Part shown: positions 46,770 to 59,458 of the stretch, one piece after another
Position numbering within the stretch: the stretch's first letter is position 1
How the letters are laid out: each line of letters begins with the position of its first letter
From: Siphonodentalium dalli
Lineage: Eukaryota > Mollusca > Scaphopoda > Gadilida > Siphonodentaliidae
Reading direction: 5' to 3'
Assembly: GCA_032622095.1 (NCBI GenBank)
Contig: CP136068.1
Coordinates: 11,391,729-11,455,728 of the forward strand
Length of the DNA stretch: 64,000 nt
Translations under genes and position numbers: made by a program
Notes under the pieces: model-generated
Databases searched by the model: none
What the model was told of the DNA's origin: nothing
What the model saw: the letters and a program-made list of their open reading frames with translations, nothing else

Positions 46770-47690
46770 ATAAGTCCTGGGACAAGCCGAGACAGGCGTG
46801 ACAGAACAAAATAAAGTATATAGTCTGTCTCGCTCCTGTCCCAGTAGAATCAGTTTTGTCACTGTTCTCTGAGTAAAACTACTCGATGTTTTTTTTCTGA
46901 CGGCGACAGATTAAATTTGAAGCATTTCTTATTTGGGAACCATGTGACAAACTGATTTGTCTGGTACATGCCGAGATAAACCAATTTCTAATCTTTTCAT
47001 ATTAAAAATATTATTTAGCTTTGATATTTTCCTGTCCCAGTAGAAAGGTCTGGGACAGACCGAGACTGAATAATTTTGAAGCAGTTCTTATTTGGGAACC
47101 ATGGGACAAACTGATTTGACTGGTACAGTCTTTTCATATCAAAAATATTATTTATCTTTGATATTTTCCTGTCCCAGTAGAAAGGTCTGGGACAGACCGA
47201 GACAAGATAATTTTGAAGCTCTTCTTAATTGGGAACCATGGGACAAACTGATTTGACAGGTACAGGCCGAGACAAACCAATTTCTAATCTTTTCATATTG
47301 AAAATAGTTTTCATCTTCGATATTTTCCTGTCCCAGTAGAAAGGTCTGGGACAGACCGAGACAGAATAATTTTGAAGCACTTCTTATTTGGGAACCATTG
47401 GACAAACTGATTTGACTGATACAGGCCGAGACAAACCAATTTCTAATCTTTTCATATTAAAAATATTATTTATCTATGTTTCCTGTCCCAGTAGAAAAGG
47501 TCTGGGACAGACCGAGACATAATTAATTTGAAGCTGCTCTTATCTGGGAACCATGGGACAAACTGATTTGACTGGTACAGACCGAGACAAACCAATTTCT
47601 AATCTTTTCGTATTAAAAATATTATTTATCTATGATGTTTCCTGTCCCAATAGATAGGTCTGGGACAGACTGAGACAGAATGGAGCTTTC
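46770..47690 (+). repeat. About 157-bp satellite-like array, forward orientation
   Basis: CCTGTCCCAGTAGAAAGGTC-type starts occur at 47031, 47168, 47327, 47482 and 47641, giving periods of 137, 159, 155 and 159 bp. Each monomer also has GACAAACTGATTTGAC and CCAATTTCTAATCTTTTCAT. The same monomer occurs inverted at 63700-64000. Frames at 46623 and 47148 are repeat translations. Confidence 0.85.
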
Positions 47691-47869
47691 CACACGCACA
47701 GCGGTAGTACCGCCCACTGGTAAAAAGATATCCACATAAATATTGTCTGTTACTCGAGATCGACTTCCGAAGTGAACATATCAGCAATTGCCCTTATGTT
47801 AAACAGTTTGATTTAAGAAAATTTATTTTATATTAAAAAAAAATTGTTTTTACTGATCTCTATGGAGCC

Positions 47870-49212
47870 CGGTAAATATATTTTATAATCCGTGCGCACA
47901 AAATAGTAATCCGTGTGCACGAATTAATAATCCGTGCGCACGAATTAGTAATCCGTGTGCACGGTTTAACATATATATATAAATACTGTGCTGTCGGTAA
48001 TTCAGTCAAAATGGCGCCTGCGGATTCCTTTACAACGCAGTTGCGACAACAAATTATACATGAGAGCATGTTTGATGCTTGGATTCTTCGTTTGGGTATG
48101 CGACCGTCTGCCAGTATGGCTACTTAATTACAAATTATATTATAGGCTGTGGTGTCCACGTGGGCTCTCGAATAGAGTATTTGCCCACATGGACCGTGGT
48201 GACTAGTGTGCCCCCGCTCGTGTGTAAGCCAGTGCCGGACTGCACATGCATACATATATGACCCGGGATGCTATGTGATGCTCACGGATATTATGCCAGT
48301 TTTCTTCAATCTAAAGCATACATGCATAATGGATCGTTGCTCAGTGACGGCTGCACCATACCGATATGATATCAGGAATGGCGGAAATGGAGTGTAAGAT
48401 GTAGGATACACTCTTCCGCAAGACTAAATACTGAAGACAGGCATCAGTATGTAGTTTTGTCGAAGATGGGATGAGGGTCAATTAGGGAGGGAGGGGGGGC
48501 TAAATTGACTTTCATGAGTTGAATTGAATATAATAGACCCATGTGTAAGCCAGTTCCGGACTAAACAGTTTTTACCCGTACGTGCATATATAGATGTGAC
48601 ACGCGGTGCCTTGTTGTAACGGAGAGTATGAGTATCCCAATTTCCTTAACTCTATAATAGGCTATATAGATACACATATGGATCGTTGTGCAGTGGTGGT
48701 TCCACTATGCAATATGGCAGGTATGGCATTGAAACAATAGCTTTTGGTCCACCCCACCTGTTAACCACACCGTACCACAAACATGCCATGTCAAGAGCTC
48801 GCCAAGTAAAACTCATCATAGGTGGACGACGGGTTATTAATCAACAATGGTATTATGTTCAATTTATGGAGCCCGGATTAATAATCCGTGCGAACGAATT
48901 ACTAATTCGTGCGCACGAAATAGTAATCCGTGCGCACGAATTAATAATCTGTGCGCACGATTTAATATATATAAATACTGTGTTATCGGTAATTCAGTCA
49001 AAATGGCCTCACGCCTGCGGACTCCTTTACAATTTAACGCAGTTGCGACAACAAATTACACACGAGAGTATGTTTGATAGATACGTGGATGCTTTCTGTG
49101 GGGGGGGGGGGGGGGTATGCGACCGTCTGCCAATAGGGCTACTTAGTTACAAATTATATTAGGCTGTGGTGTCCACGTGGGCTCACGATTTGAGTATTTG
49201 CCCATATGGACC
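47870..49212. repeat. Mosaic segmental duplication with 21-bp CGTGCGCACG repeats
   Basis: The block at 47870-48270 recurs at about 48860-49212 and partly at 50030-50160. Both start with the short GTGCGCAC array (47885-47966, 48878-48962) and continue with GGTAATTCAGTCAAAATGGC. The block 48331-48870 recurs at 61279-61805. The 158-codon frame at 48686-49162 runs through these repeats and is not a gene. A long G-run lies near 49101. Confidence 0.75.
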
Positions 49213-50018
49213 GTGGTGATTAGTTAGATTGATTGATTGATTGGGGTTTATTGTCGCTTTAGCAACTAAGGCCATATCACGACATTGCCAGTTTTAGTGG
49301 TGGAGGACAGAGGCGGACTGGGCCAAAAAACCGGCCCGGGAGATGAATATAATACCGGCCCATCTACACTGAGAAATTTTGTATACACTGAGAAATTTTG
49401 TTCTACACTGAGAAATATTTTTCTACAATGAGAAATTTGTTCTACACTGAGAAATTTTTTCTACACTGAGAAATTTTTTTCTACACTGCATAAAATATAT
49501 TCAACAACGTGATGTTTTATTGAACAAACTAAACAATAATTCTGCCCCTATTGCACAAAATTCGTCTGAATGTTTTAAGATTCTAGAACAAATTCTGAAC
49601 CCAACAAACCCTAACGATTCGAGATATATCTGCGATTTTTGCTCTTGATATATTTGGAATAACGATTAAAAAATATTTTAGTTTGATTTTAAACACCGGA
49701 ATTTCCCGAAAACTGGAGAAATGGAATTATTAGACCACTCTTTAAAGGGAATGGAGAAAGGATTGTTGGTATTTACAGCTGGGAGTTACCATTAAAAACG
49801 GAACGAACCGAAGCTGATTACAGGGCGCAGTATGAAAGCCAGTGCCATCATTAGTTACTGCGAACGCCATATTGTGATTGTGTATGCATCTTATGGTACC
49901 CCCCCCCCGAACGTCACATACTCACATGGAAACATGTGGATTTGAACCCTTATAGCCAGCGCTGGAGGGCGAAACGGCTTGGAGTTGTACCCCTAACCGA
50001 TTGAGCCACCGAGGCCCC
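49213..50018 (-). mobile_element. tRNA-derived SINE with insert, minus strand
   Basis: On the minus strand the head (about 50018-49930) reads GGCCTCGGTGGCTCAATCGG then TTAGGGG, an A-box-like segment, followed by GGGTTCAAATCC, a B-box-like segment, as in tRNA-derived SINEs. The far end reads TTGCTAAAGCGACAATAAAC then CCCAATCAATCAATC, a simple-repeat tail. The flanks carry GTGATTAGTTAG and GTGACTAGTTAG, a probable 12-bp target duplication, and the paralogous sequence at 48196-48215 (GTGACTAGTGTGCCC) lacks the SINE. The central part includes a 20-bp tandem repeat (49365-49495), so it may be composite. Confidence 0.7.
49365..49495. repeat. About 20-bp tandem repeat in the SINE body
   Basis: Six to seven copies of TCTACACTGAGAAATTTTGT with small changes. 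Confidence 0.85.
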
Positions 50019-50236
50019 TGTGACTAGTTAGTGTGCCCCCGCTCGCGTGTAAGCCAGTTCTGGACTGCACATGCATGTATACATATATAAACCGGGATGC
50101 TATGTGATGCTCACGGATAGTATGGCAGTATATTTCACTCTCAAGTATACATGCATAATTAAACAAGAAAACCATAGTCAGAAATGTAACGCCACCAAGA
50201 TCATATTATTAGCCATAAATATAAATTATAATATAA

Positions 50237-51155
50237 TCTATTATATATTTTGGGAAATCTGTGTGAGGGAGGGTGTGTGTGTGAGGGTGTGTGTGGGTGC
50301 GTTTGTTTGTGTGTGTGTGTGTGTGTGCGTGTGTGTGTCTGTCTGTTCGCGATGGACTCGAAAACGGCCAAGCCGATTTCGATGAAACTTGGTATGTGGG
50401 GGTACTTTCGGCCGGGGAGTGGCATGGGCTTATTAATTTGCCCGTGCGAATTGATCTTGAAATCGGGTCATTTCAAGGTCGAACGCCCGAGTATCACGGG
50501 ATTTCGATGAAAATTAGTGTATGGGGATACTTTCGTATGGGGAGTGTCGTAAGCCTATTCGTTTGCCCGTGAGACGTGACCTTGACCTTGAAAATCTGGT
50601 CAATTCAATGTCAAACGCCCGAATATCACGGGATTTCGATGAAACTTGATATATGGGGGTACCTTCTGCCGGGGAGTGGCATAAACCTATTAATTTGCCC
50701 GTGCGACTTGACCTTGAAATCAGGTCATTTCAAGGTCAAACGCCCGAATATCACGGGATTTCGATGAAACTTGGTATGTGGGGTACTTTCGTGTGGGGAA
50801 TCTCATAAGCCTATTCATTTGCCCGTGCGACGTGACCTTGACCTTGAAATCTGGTCAATTCGAGGTCAAATCGCGAATTTTGATGGGATTTTCACGAAAT
50901 TTGATACTTATGGTTACTTTTGTCCACTGAGTGTTTTGGACGGGTCAAATCGTGACCCCGACCTGACCTTGACCTTCAAAATGATCAATTCAAGGTCAAA
51001 TCGGGTAAAACAGGATGGATTTCGACGGGTACTTTTGTCGGGTACTTTTGTCCGGGCAGTGTTTTGGACGGGTCAAATCGTTACCCCAACTGACCTTGAC
51101 CTTCAAAATGGTCAATTCAAGGTCAAAGCCCGGACGAAGTCGGGTCACCTTCTAG
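50237..51155 (+). mobile_element. Helitron-like module 1 (subfamily A)
   Basis: It starts TCTATTATATATTTTGGG after AA and ends CACCTTCTAG, with a bulged hairpin (CCCGGAC gaa GTCGGG) about 11 bases before CTAG. TC...CTAG ends with a sub-terminal hairpin and no target duplication are the Helitron signature. The body carries a (GT)-rich microsatellite (50262-50345) and repeated GACCTTGACCTTGAAA / TCAAGGTCAAA words. The long frames here (50250, 50291, 50771) come from those repeats. No Rep/helicase. Confidence 0.7.
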
Positions 51156-51867
51156 TCTTCTATACTATATATTTTGAGAACTCCGTGTATTCGAGAGATA
51201 GCCCACACCCTCCGGACCTCAATGATATGATCGTGAATGAGTATTGATATACCCCACTAAACTTTGACAAACACCAGTAATGGTGTGTAGATCATTTACA
51301 TATATCTCCTATATATTTTGATACAATCTATCTAATTTACATATCTCTCTTATATATTTATGTTTGTGTGCGTGTTGTACTTCATACAAATCTACGATTC
51401 TCGACCGATCGGGACGAAACTTGGTTCGTGTGTGTAGTTTGACCAGGCGGTGGTCGTTGTCGTATTGGCGAGCCCGTGCGACGCCCGTGCAGCGCATGCG
51501 CAGACGAGATCTCGGAAACGGGTGGAGATATCGACTTGAAATTTGCTATGTGAATGTATCTTGCGCCGGGTACAAATTTTATCGGGTCGCCGAGCCCGTG
51601 CAGCGCATGCGCAGACGAGATCTCGGAAACGGGTGGAGCTATCGACTTGAAATTTGCTATGTGAATGTATCCTGCGCCGGGTACAAATTTTATCGGGTCG
51701 CCGAGCCCGTGCGACGCCAGCTTCGCGCATGCGCAGCCCAGATCTCGGAAACGGGTGGAGCTACCGGGTACAAATTTTTCTTATTGAAACGCGTGGAGCT
51801 AAAAATAAAAATATATATATATAAAAAATGTTTCGGACAAGCCGCCGGTGGCGGGCTAACCTGCTAG
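51156..51867 (+). mobile_element. Helitron-like module 2 (subfamily B)
   Basis: Begins TCTTCTATACTATATATTTT directly after the CTAG of module 1. Ends GCCGCCGGTGGCGGGCTAAC then CTGCTAG: a CCGCC/GGCGG stem about 12 bases before CTAG. Contains internal duplications of the GAGATCTCGGAAACGGGTGG block, which explains the 112- and 167-codon frames on both strands. Confidence 0.72.
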
Positions 51868-52433
51868 TCTTTTCTATAATGGTGTGTAGATCATTTACAT
51901 ATCTCTCCTATATATTTTGATACAATCTATCTAATTTACATATCTCTCTTATATATTTATGTTTGTGTGTGTGTTGTACTTCATACAAATCTACGATTCT
52001 CGACCGATCGGGACGAAACTTGGTACGTGTGTGTAGTTTGACCAGGCGGTGGTCGTTGTCGTATTGGCGAGCCCGTGTGACGCCCGTGCAGACGAGATCT
52101 CGGAAACGGGTGGAGCTATCGACTTGAAATTTGCTATGTGAATGTATCTTGTGCCGGGTACAAATTTTATCGGGTCGCCGAGCCCGTGCGACGCCCGTGC
52201 AGCGCATGCGCAGACGCGATCTCGGAAACGGGTGGAGCTATCGACTTGAAATTTGGCATGTGAATGTATCTTGCGCCGGGTACAAATTTTCATGCGCAGA
52301 CCAGATCTCGGAAACTGGTGGAGCTACCGGGTACAATTTTTTCTTATTGAAACGCGTGGAGCTAAAAATTAAAAAAATATATATAAAAATGTCATGTTTC
52401 GGACAAGCCGCCGGTGGCGGGCTAACCTGCTAG
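51868..52433 (+). mobile_element. Helitron-like module 3 (subfamily B)
   Basis: Starts TCTTTTCTATAATGGTGTGT, follows the CTAG of module 2, and repeats the text of about 51283-51867. Same hairpin and CTAG end. The 99- and 100-codon frames are repeat translations. Confidence 0.72.
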
Positions 52434-53375
52434 TACTATATATTTTGAGACTTCCGTATATATATATATGTGTGTGTACTTCATAGAATCGAAAACACGT
52501 TGACGGATCGAGCTCAAATTTCGTATATAAGTGTAAAATCCCACGGACACCGCCGTGGTCGCGTTTTGGAGAAGCTCAGAGCACCGTTTCTCCCTTCCCA
52601 ATCATCAAAATCACCGCAATCGGCACTTCGGGGTTAATAGCGTTGATATATAAAGAGCGTTCGTTTTCCGCAGTGTCTATATAAAGAGCGTCGTTTTCAC
52701 TATCTACTTATCTGTATGACGGGAGTCTGATTGTAGCCTGTCGCTCGAAATAATATGCAGAGAGATTCCGCAGTGTCTATATAAAGCTCAGAGCACCGTT
52801 TCTCCCTTCCCAATCATCAAAATCTGATTGTATCCTGTCGCTCGAAATATTATGCAGAGCGATTTCACGACGGGAAGCGTTTGTTTTCAATTCAATGCAA
52901 TGTTATCGCTCGAAATATTATGCAGAGAGATTTCACGACATTAGGACGGGTACGGCAGACTCGCAATATTATGCAGAGAGATTTCCCGACGGGAAGCGTT
53001 TGTTTTCAATTCAATGCAATGTTATCGTTGAGAGATTTCACGACGGGAAGTGTTTGTTTTCAATTCAATGCAATGTTATCGTTCGAAATATTATGCAAAG
53101 AGATTTCACGACATTAGGACGGGTACGGGCAGGTTAAAAAAAAAGAAAAAACAAAGAATGCGTTGTCTGCCGTTCATAGGAATGGGGATTTCGTCGGGTA
53201 AATTTTTCCGCCAGAAACAAAAAATTTAATTAAAACAATTTAAAATTAAACAAATTTAAATTTAAAAAACATTAAATTAATATTAAAAAATAAAAACAAT
53301 TAATAAATAAACCAAAATAATTTTTAAAATGTCATGTTTCTGACCAACCACGCCAGTGGCGGGCTAACCTGCTAG
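52434..53375 (+). mobile_element. Helitron-like module 4 (subfamily B)
   Basis: Starts TACTATATATTTTGAGACTT (the TC start is shortened) and ends CGCCAGTGGCGGGCTAACC then TGCTAG. The middle has three to four tandem copies of a unit with TTCAATGCAATGTTATCG and ATTATGCAGAGAGATTTC (52860-53120) and then an A-rich stretch (53140-53320). Confidence 0.72.
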
Positions 53376-54481
53376 TCTATACTATATATTTTGAGACTTC
53401 CGTATATATATATGTGTGTACTTTATAGAATCAAAAACGACTGCACCCATCGAGCTCAAACTTCCCATCTAAGGTTAAAAACCCACGGGAATGGTCGTCG
53501 CGGCGTTTTGGAGAAGCTCAGAGCGCCCGTTCTCCACTCCCAATCATCAAAATCACCGCAAACGGCACTGCGGTGGTTAATCGCGTTGATAGTTAAAGAG
53601 CGTTCCTAGCTGCAGTGTAGTTGATAAAGAGCGTACATGCGTAATGTCATTCTTACGTCTGGGTCTGGGCGTGTGCGTGTAAGATTGTATGCAGACATGA
53701 GCGTGTTGTGTGACGACATTCCCAACACCTAGCAGGGACAAATATATATTAGCCAGCATCAAGGCGAGTATTGCGACGTATTAATTCAAATGCTTTCGAT
53801 CAAACAATATTCTCTGTCGCACTCATATTTCGTCATCTCTACGAATCCACTGCAATCGACCTATTTTTAGAACGCAGCACATGTCGCGTTGGTGATGGGG
53901 TGCACGGCGGGATTAATTTAAATATGTCATATTGATAATAATATCTAGCCGAGAATTCCTCAGACCTACAGACGAATGCGACCAGCAAATTTCAAAATTG
54001 GTCACCTGACCTCCCCATGAATATCTTCTGGGAAATGCCAGGGAATGCGTGCCCATTATCGGGTCATTGTGTGTGTCGCGGTCGCGCAATTTTAACACTT
54101 TCGAGGTAAATACACGTGGTTGTGAATTACGTCACGCCATGTGGATCCAGGCGGAAGTTAACCTGACCCTTCCGATGCCGCGTACGTTATAGTGATACCG
54201 GAGTTATAGCGTGCGCGTTATGTTTTTTGACTGACCGCAGTGCCCGATCCACCGAATGTGAACATGTTATCAGCTGTTACGCAGTACGTGGCCCACGGCA
54301 GTCAATTGCCGTGTCGAATATAGAGGCCACCTGATCAATTCAAGGTCAAATCGGGTAAAACTGGCTGAATTCGACGAAATTGTACACCTAGGTGCAGCAT
54401 ACGTGTCTCGGAAGCTGTTGCAATTGCTGTTTCGAACAAAGCCATGAGACGAACGACGCCAGTGGCGGGCTAACCTGCTAG
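53376..54481 (+). mobile_element. Helitron-like module 5 (subfamily B)
   Basis: Starts TCTATACTATATATTTTGAG right after CTAG and ends CGCCAGTGGCGGGCTAACC then TGCTAG. It contains about 400 bp (53790-54300) not seen in the sister modules, possibly captured sequence. Confidence 0.72.
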
Positions 54482-55598
54482 TCTATACTATATATTTTGA
54501 GACTTCCGTAGATATATATATATATATGTACTTTATAGAATCGAAAACGGCTGGCTCGATTGAGTTCAAACTTCCCATCTAAGGGTAAAAAACCACGAAC
54601 ACCGTAGTTGTCGCGTTTTGGAGAAGCTATGGGCACCCTTCACCCACTCCCAAATCACCGCAAAGGCACGGCGTGGGTTAATCAAGTGATTATTTAATGA
54701 GCGTTTGTTTTTGACGCATCGCTATAAAGAGCGTCTGTTTACCATTCAACGTTATTAGCATCTGCGGAGAGATATACGGGAACATTGAGTGGTTTCCTAT
54801 GCGGGGAGATTTATTGGATGCCATAGTACTCTTACAACATCATTGTTATAGTATGTATGACACTTAGGTTAGGGCTTGGGGGTAGCTATAGGCATAATGC
54901 TTCTCAGAAATCACGGTTACAAACCAACACTCACAATTTCGTATTTACGCAAACGTATACGGGAACAAGTGCTTTCCTATTTTTAGAACGCAACCCATGA
55001 TACCAAACAAAATTACGTCGCGTTGGTGGTGGCGTTCACGACGGGATTAATTGACTGTCCGCTCTTTGCGAGGATGGGGTTCACGACGGGATTAACTTTG
55101 CGGGGACTATTGACCATCTCGTAAGGGTGGACAACCTCTGTCAGGGGCTGCTCAATGGCCACGGGCAGGTTAAACAAAATCATACCTCTTCTGGGTCTGT
55201 ATAGACATGAGCGTGTTGTGTTCCTAAGAACGCGGAGCGTGCTGTGTTCTTAAGAACGGGGATCGGGTAAGTTTTTCCGCCCTAGGTGAGGTCAAACTTA
55301 GTATATAAGTGTAAAAACACACGGGGATCGTCGACGTAGCATTGTGTGAAACATTCTTATGTCTGTCGTTCCTAAGAACGGCTGAATTTTTCATCGGGTC
55401 AGTCTTAACCTTCAAACGGGTACCCACAAATTATATATTGTGACCCCGACATGACCTTGACCTTGAAAATTATCAATTCAAGGTCAAATCGGGTAAAATA
55501 TTGAAAAACCTAATATTAACTCATTGAAAAACACAAACAAAACATAAAACATTGTCATGTTTCTGACCAAGCACGCCAGTGGCGGGCTAACCTGCTAG
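54482..55598 (+). mobile_element. Helitron-like module 6 (subfamily B)
   Basis: Same TC start and hairpin-CTAG end. Contains the block CAAAGGCACGGCGTGGGTTA shared with modules 7 and 8 and one AGGTCA-rich segment near 55445-55495. Confidence 0.72.
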
Positions 55599-56941
55599 TC
55601 TTCTATACTATATATTTTGAGACTTCGTATATATGTGTGTGGGTACTTCATAGAATCCAAAACGCGTGTAAAGATTGAGCTCAAACTTCCTATGTAAGTG
55701 TCAAATCCCACCGACACGACCGTGGTCGCGGTTTAGTGAAGCTCAGAGCACCCGTTCTCCAATCTCAAATCACCGCAAAGGCACGGCGTGGGTTAATCAA
55801 GTGATTATTTAATGAGCGTTTGTTTTTGACGCATCTCTATAAAGAGCGTCTGTTTCCCATTCAACGTTATTCGCATCTGCATAGTTATACGGTAACATTG
55901 ACTGCATTTCCTATGCGGGGAGATTTATTGGATGTAGTACTCTTACAACATCATTGTTATAGTATGTATGACACTTAGGTCAGGGCTTAGGGGGGGGGGT
56001 AGTTATAGGCATAATGCTTCTCAGAAATCCCGGTTACAAACCAACACTCACAATTTCGTATTTACGCAAACGTTATCGCTCGAAAGCAGAGAGAAAGTGC
56101 TTTCCTATTTTTAGAACGCAACACATGTTTACGTCGCGTTGGGGTTCATCACGGGGACTATTGACCAACACTCACAATTTCGTCTTTTGCATCAGATACC
56201 AACACCTCGACCGATCGGATATATGTGTGTATGTGTGTATATATGTGGGTACTTCATAGAATCGAAAACGCGTGTAGGAACGGGCATCCCCACGGCAATG
56301 TCGGCTTATAAGACATCTTTACTACACATGACAGCCGATGGAATTTACATTTTCTGATGTATACATTTTTTGTTACGGCTGAAAATCTTAGTCTATTTCC
56401 GAAACATTCATATAAACAAGCTCTAAACTTACACCCCTCGATTCCTGCTAACTCACGCAGCTATACACACTGCCCCAAACCGTGAACGCCAACGACATTG
56501 TTGGCGAGAAAATAGCCCCCAAGCCGTAAATATCAACAACAACGATATTACTAAATACACGTTTTCGGCAATGTGAGAGTTTTCGGGGAGCCGTGATGCC
56601 AACAACAACGACCCGAAGCCCTGAATGCCAACAACAGATTCAATGCAATGTTATCTATTATGTAGAGAGATTTCACGACATTACGACGGGTACGGCAGAC
56701 TCGAAATATTATGCAGACAGATTTCCAAACGGAAAGCGTTTGTTTTAAATTCAATGCAATGTTATCGTAGAGAGATTTCACGAAACAAAGAATGCGTTGT
56801 CTGTCGTTCCTAGGAAGGGGGGATTTCTACGGGTAAATTTTTCCGCCAGAAACAAAAAAATTAATTAAAACAATTTAAAATTTAATTTTTCTGAAACAAA
56901 GCCATGGGACGAATGCCACCAGTGGCGGGCTAACCTGCTAG
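55599..56941 (+). mobile_element. Helitron-like module 7 (subfamily B)
   Basis: The longest module. TC start, then the shared 5' part, a stretch with near-identical text to module 6 (55760-56050), and about 250 bp (56350-56620) not seen elsewhere in the window. Ends CCAGTGGCGGGCTAACC then TGCTAG. Confidence 0.72.
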
Positions 56942-56967
56942 TCTATACTATATATTTTGAGACTTCG

Positions 56968-57005
<38 letters not shown>

Positions 57006-58022
57006 ATAGAATCCAAAACGCGTGTACATATTGAGCTCAAACTTCCTATGTAAGTGTCAAATCCCACCGACACGACCGTGGTCGTGGTTTAGAGAAGCCC
57101 AGAGCACCCGTTCTCCAATCTCAAATCACCGCAAAGGAACGGCGTGGGTTAATCGAGTAATTATTTAATGAGCGTTTGTTTTTGACTCATCTCTATACAG
57201 AGCGTCTGTTTCACATTCAACGTTATTAGCATCTGCATAGTTATACGGGAACGCAAACGTTATCGCTCGAAATTTATTCCATGCGAGCACGGATGGCGCG
57301 CTTTGTATTTACAGTATATACCTTCGGTATATACCGAAATCATCCCAGATAATCACGAATATAGCATCAGATTTCTCCACAGATATACCGTTATAAAGCT
57401 ACTGGAATCTGCCAATCTACTATTAATATGTGTGTGTATATGTGGGTACTTCATAGAATCGAAAACGCGTGTAGAAACGGGCATCCCCACGGCAATGTCG
57501 GCAAATATATATGAGTGTGTCATTTATAGACTCGAACCGATTGAGCTCAAACTTGCTAAATATTTACTGGAAAATTCCAGGGAATGCCGATTGAGCTCAA
57601 ACTTGCTACCTACGGGAAGTGTCATATATATGTGTGTGTCCTTTATAGACTCGAACCGATTGAGCTCAAACTTGCTAAATACGGGAAGTGTCATGGACGG
57701 GTTCATTGAAAAACAAAAAAAAATCGGGTAAAATTGAAAAACAAAATTAAAAAGGCACAATTAACTCCTTGAAAAACCAAAAAAATCGGATAAAATTTAA
57801 AAACAAAAAATTCAATTAAAAAATTAAAAAAGCACAATTAACTCATTGAAAAACAAAATAATTAACTCATTGAAAAACAAAAAATTCAATTAAAATTGTC
57901 ATGTTTCTGACTATTGCCGAAATTTGGTGCAAATGCAGCACAAGTGTCTCGGAACCTGTTGCAATTGCTTTTTCGAACAAAGCCATGGGACGAATGCCGC
58001 CAGTGGCGGGCTAACCTGCTAG
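56942..58022 (+). mobile_element. Helitron-like module 8 (subfamily B)
   Basis: TC start followed by a (TG) microsatellite of about 13 repeats near 56975-57000. It contains three copies of CGATTGAGCTCAAACTTGCT (57540-57690). Hairpin GCCGCCAGTGGCGG and CTAG end. The 142-codon frame at 57303 is built on these repeats. Confidence 0.72.
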
Positions 58023-58641
58023 TCTACTATATATTTTGAAACTTCGTATATGTATGTGTACTTTATAGAATCGAAAACGCCTGGACCGATCGAGACCAAA
58101 CTTCCTATCAAAGGGTAAAAAACCACGGGAATGGTCAACGTCCCGTTTTGGACAAGCTCTGAGCACTCATTCTCCACTCCCAATCATCAAAATCACCGCA
58201 AACGGCACTGCGGGGGTTAATCGCGTTGATAGTTAAAGGGCGTTCCTATCCGCAGTGTAGTTGATAAAGAGCGTATGTGCGTAATGTTATTCTTACGTCT
58301 GGGTCTGGGCGTGTGCGTTAGTATAGACACGATCGTGTTGTGTGATTCTTACGTACTTAGGGCTTCCTAGGAACGCGGATCGGGTCAGTTTTTCTGCGCT
58401 AGGTGATCTTCACATTGAAACGGGTACCCACAAATGATATAGATGTGTGTGTCGTTTATAGACTCGAACTGATTGAGCTCAAACTTGCTACCTACGGGAA
58501 GTGTCGTGGACGGGTTAAATTGTGACACCGACCTGACCTTGACCTTGAAAATTATCAATTCAAGGTCAAATCGGGTAAAAAAAATAATTAAAAATTGTCA
58601 TGTTTCTGACGAACGCCGCTAGTGGCGGGCTAACCTGCTAG
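58023..58641 (+). mobile_element. Helitron-like module 9 (subfamily B)
   Basis: Starts TCTACTATATATTTTGAAAC and ends CGCTAGTGGCGGGCTAACC then TGCTAG. Shares the 5' half with module 5 and carries GACCTTGACCTTGAAA near 58537. Confidence 0.72.
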
Positions 58642-59342
58642 TCTATTATATATTTTGGGAAATCTGTCTGTCTGTGTGTGTGTTTCTGTATGTCTGTCTG
58701 TTCGCGATGGACTCGACAATAGCCAAGCCGATTTCGATGAAACTTGGTATGTGGGGGTACTTTCGGCCGGGGTGTGGCATGGCCTGTTTATTTGCCCGTG
58801 CGACGTGATCGGGTCATTTCAAGGGCGAGCGCCCGAGTATCACGGGATTTCGATGAAAATTAGTGTCTGGGGATACTTTCGTATGGGGAATGTCGTAAGC
58901 CTATTCGTTTGCCCATGCGACGTGACCTTGACCTTGAAATCGGGTCAATTCATGGTCAAATCGCAAATTTTTATGGGATTTCGACGAAATTTGATACGTG
59001 GGGTTACTTTTGTCCACTGGGTGTTTTGGACTGGTCGAGTCGTGACCCCGACCTGACCTTGACCTTCAAAATGATCAATTCGAGGTCAAATCGGGTAAAA
59101 CCGGATGGATTTCGACGGGTACTTTTGTCGGGTACTTTTGTCCGGGCAGTGTTTTGGACGGGTCAAATCGTGACCCCACCTGACCTTGACCTTCAAAATG
59201 GACAATTCAAGGTCGAATCGCGCCGCGCAATTCGCCGAAAAGCAGAGGGGAAACAGCCCGGAGAGGGGAAACAGCCCGGACGAAGTCAATTCGCCGAAAA
59301 GCAGAGGGGAAACAGCCCGGACGAAGTCGGTCCACCTGCTAG
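58642..59342 (+). mobile_element. Helitron-like module 10 (subfamily A)
   Basis: Start TCTATTATATATTTTGGG and body match module 1 (same CGATTTCGATGAAACTTGGT segment), and its end CCACCTGCTAG has the CCCGGACGAAGTCGG stem. After CTAG comes TTATAAT, giving A|T flanks for the whole concatemer (AA before 50237). A 27-36-bp unit with GAGGGGAAACAGCCCGGA is repeated near the end. Frames at 58655, 58909 and 59086 are repeat translations. Confidence 0.7.
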
Positions 59343-59458
59343 TTATAATATAAACTAGCTTTCAAATTCCATCTGGGAAATTTGGATACTTCCATATATC
59401 AAGTTTTCCCGTTTCTCGTGTTATACATTACATTCTTCAAACTGTCTTTTTTATTACA

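Noticed and set aside
48686-49162. 158-codon open frame
   Set aside because: It runs through the mosaic duplication and a 21-bp palindromic array. The duplicate at 61279 has stops, and opposite-strand frames are equally open.
50771-51247. 158-codon open frame and similar ones at 50250, 51364, 58655 and 58909
   Set aside because: They fall in repeated Helitron module sequence; the frames differ between sister modules and have no Rep/helicase motif.
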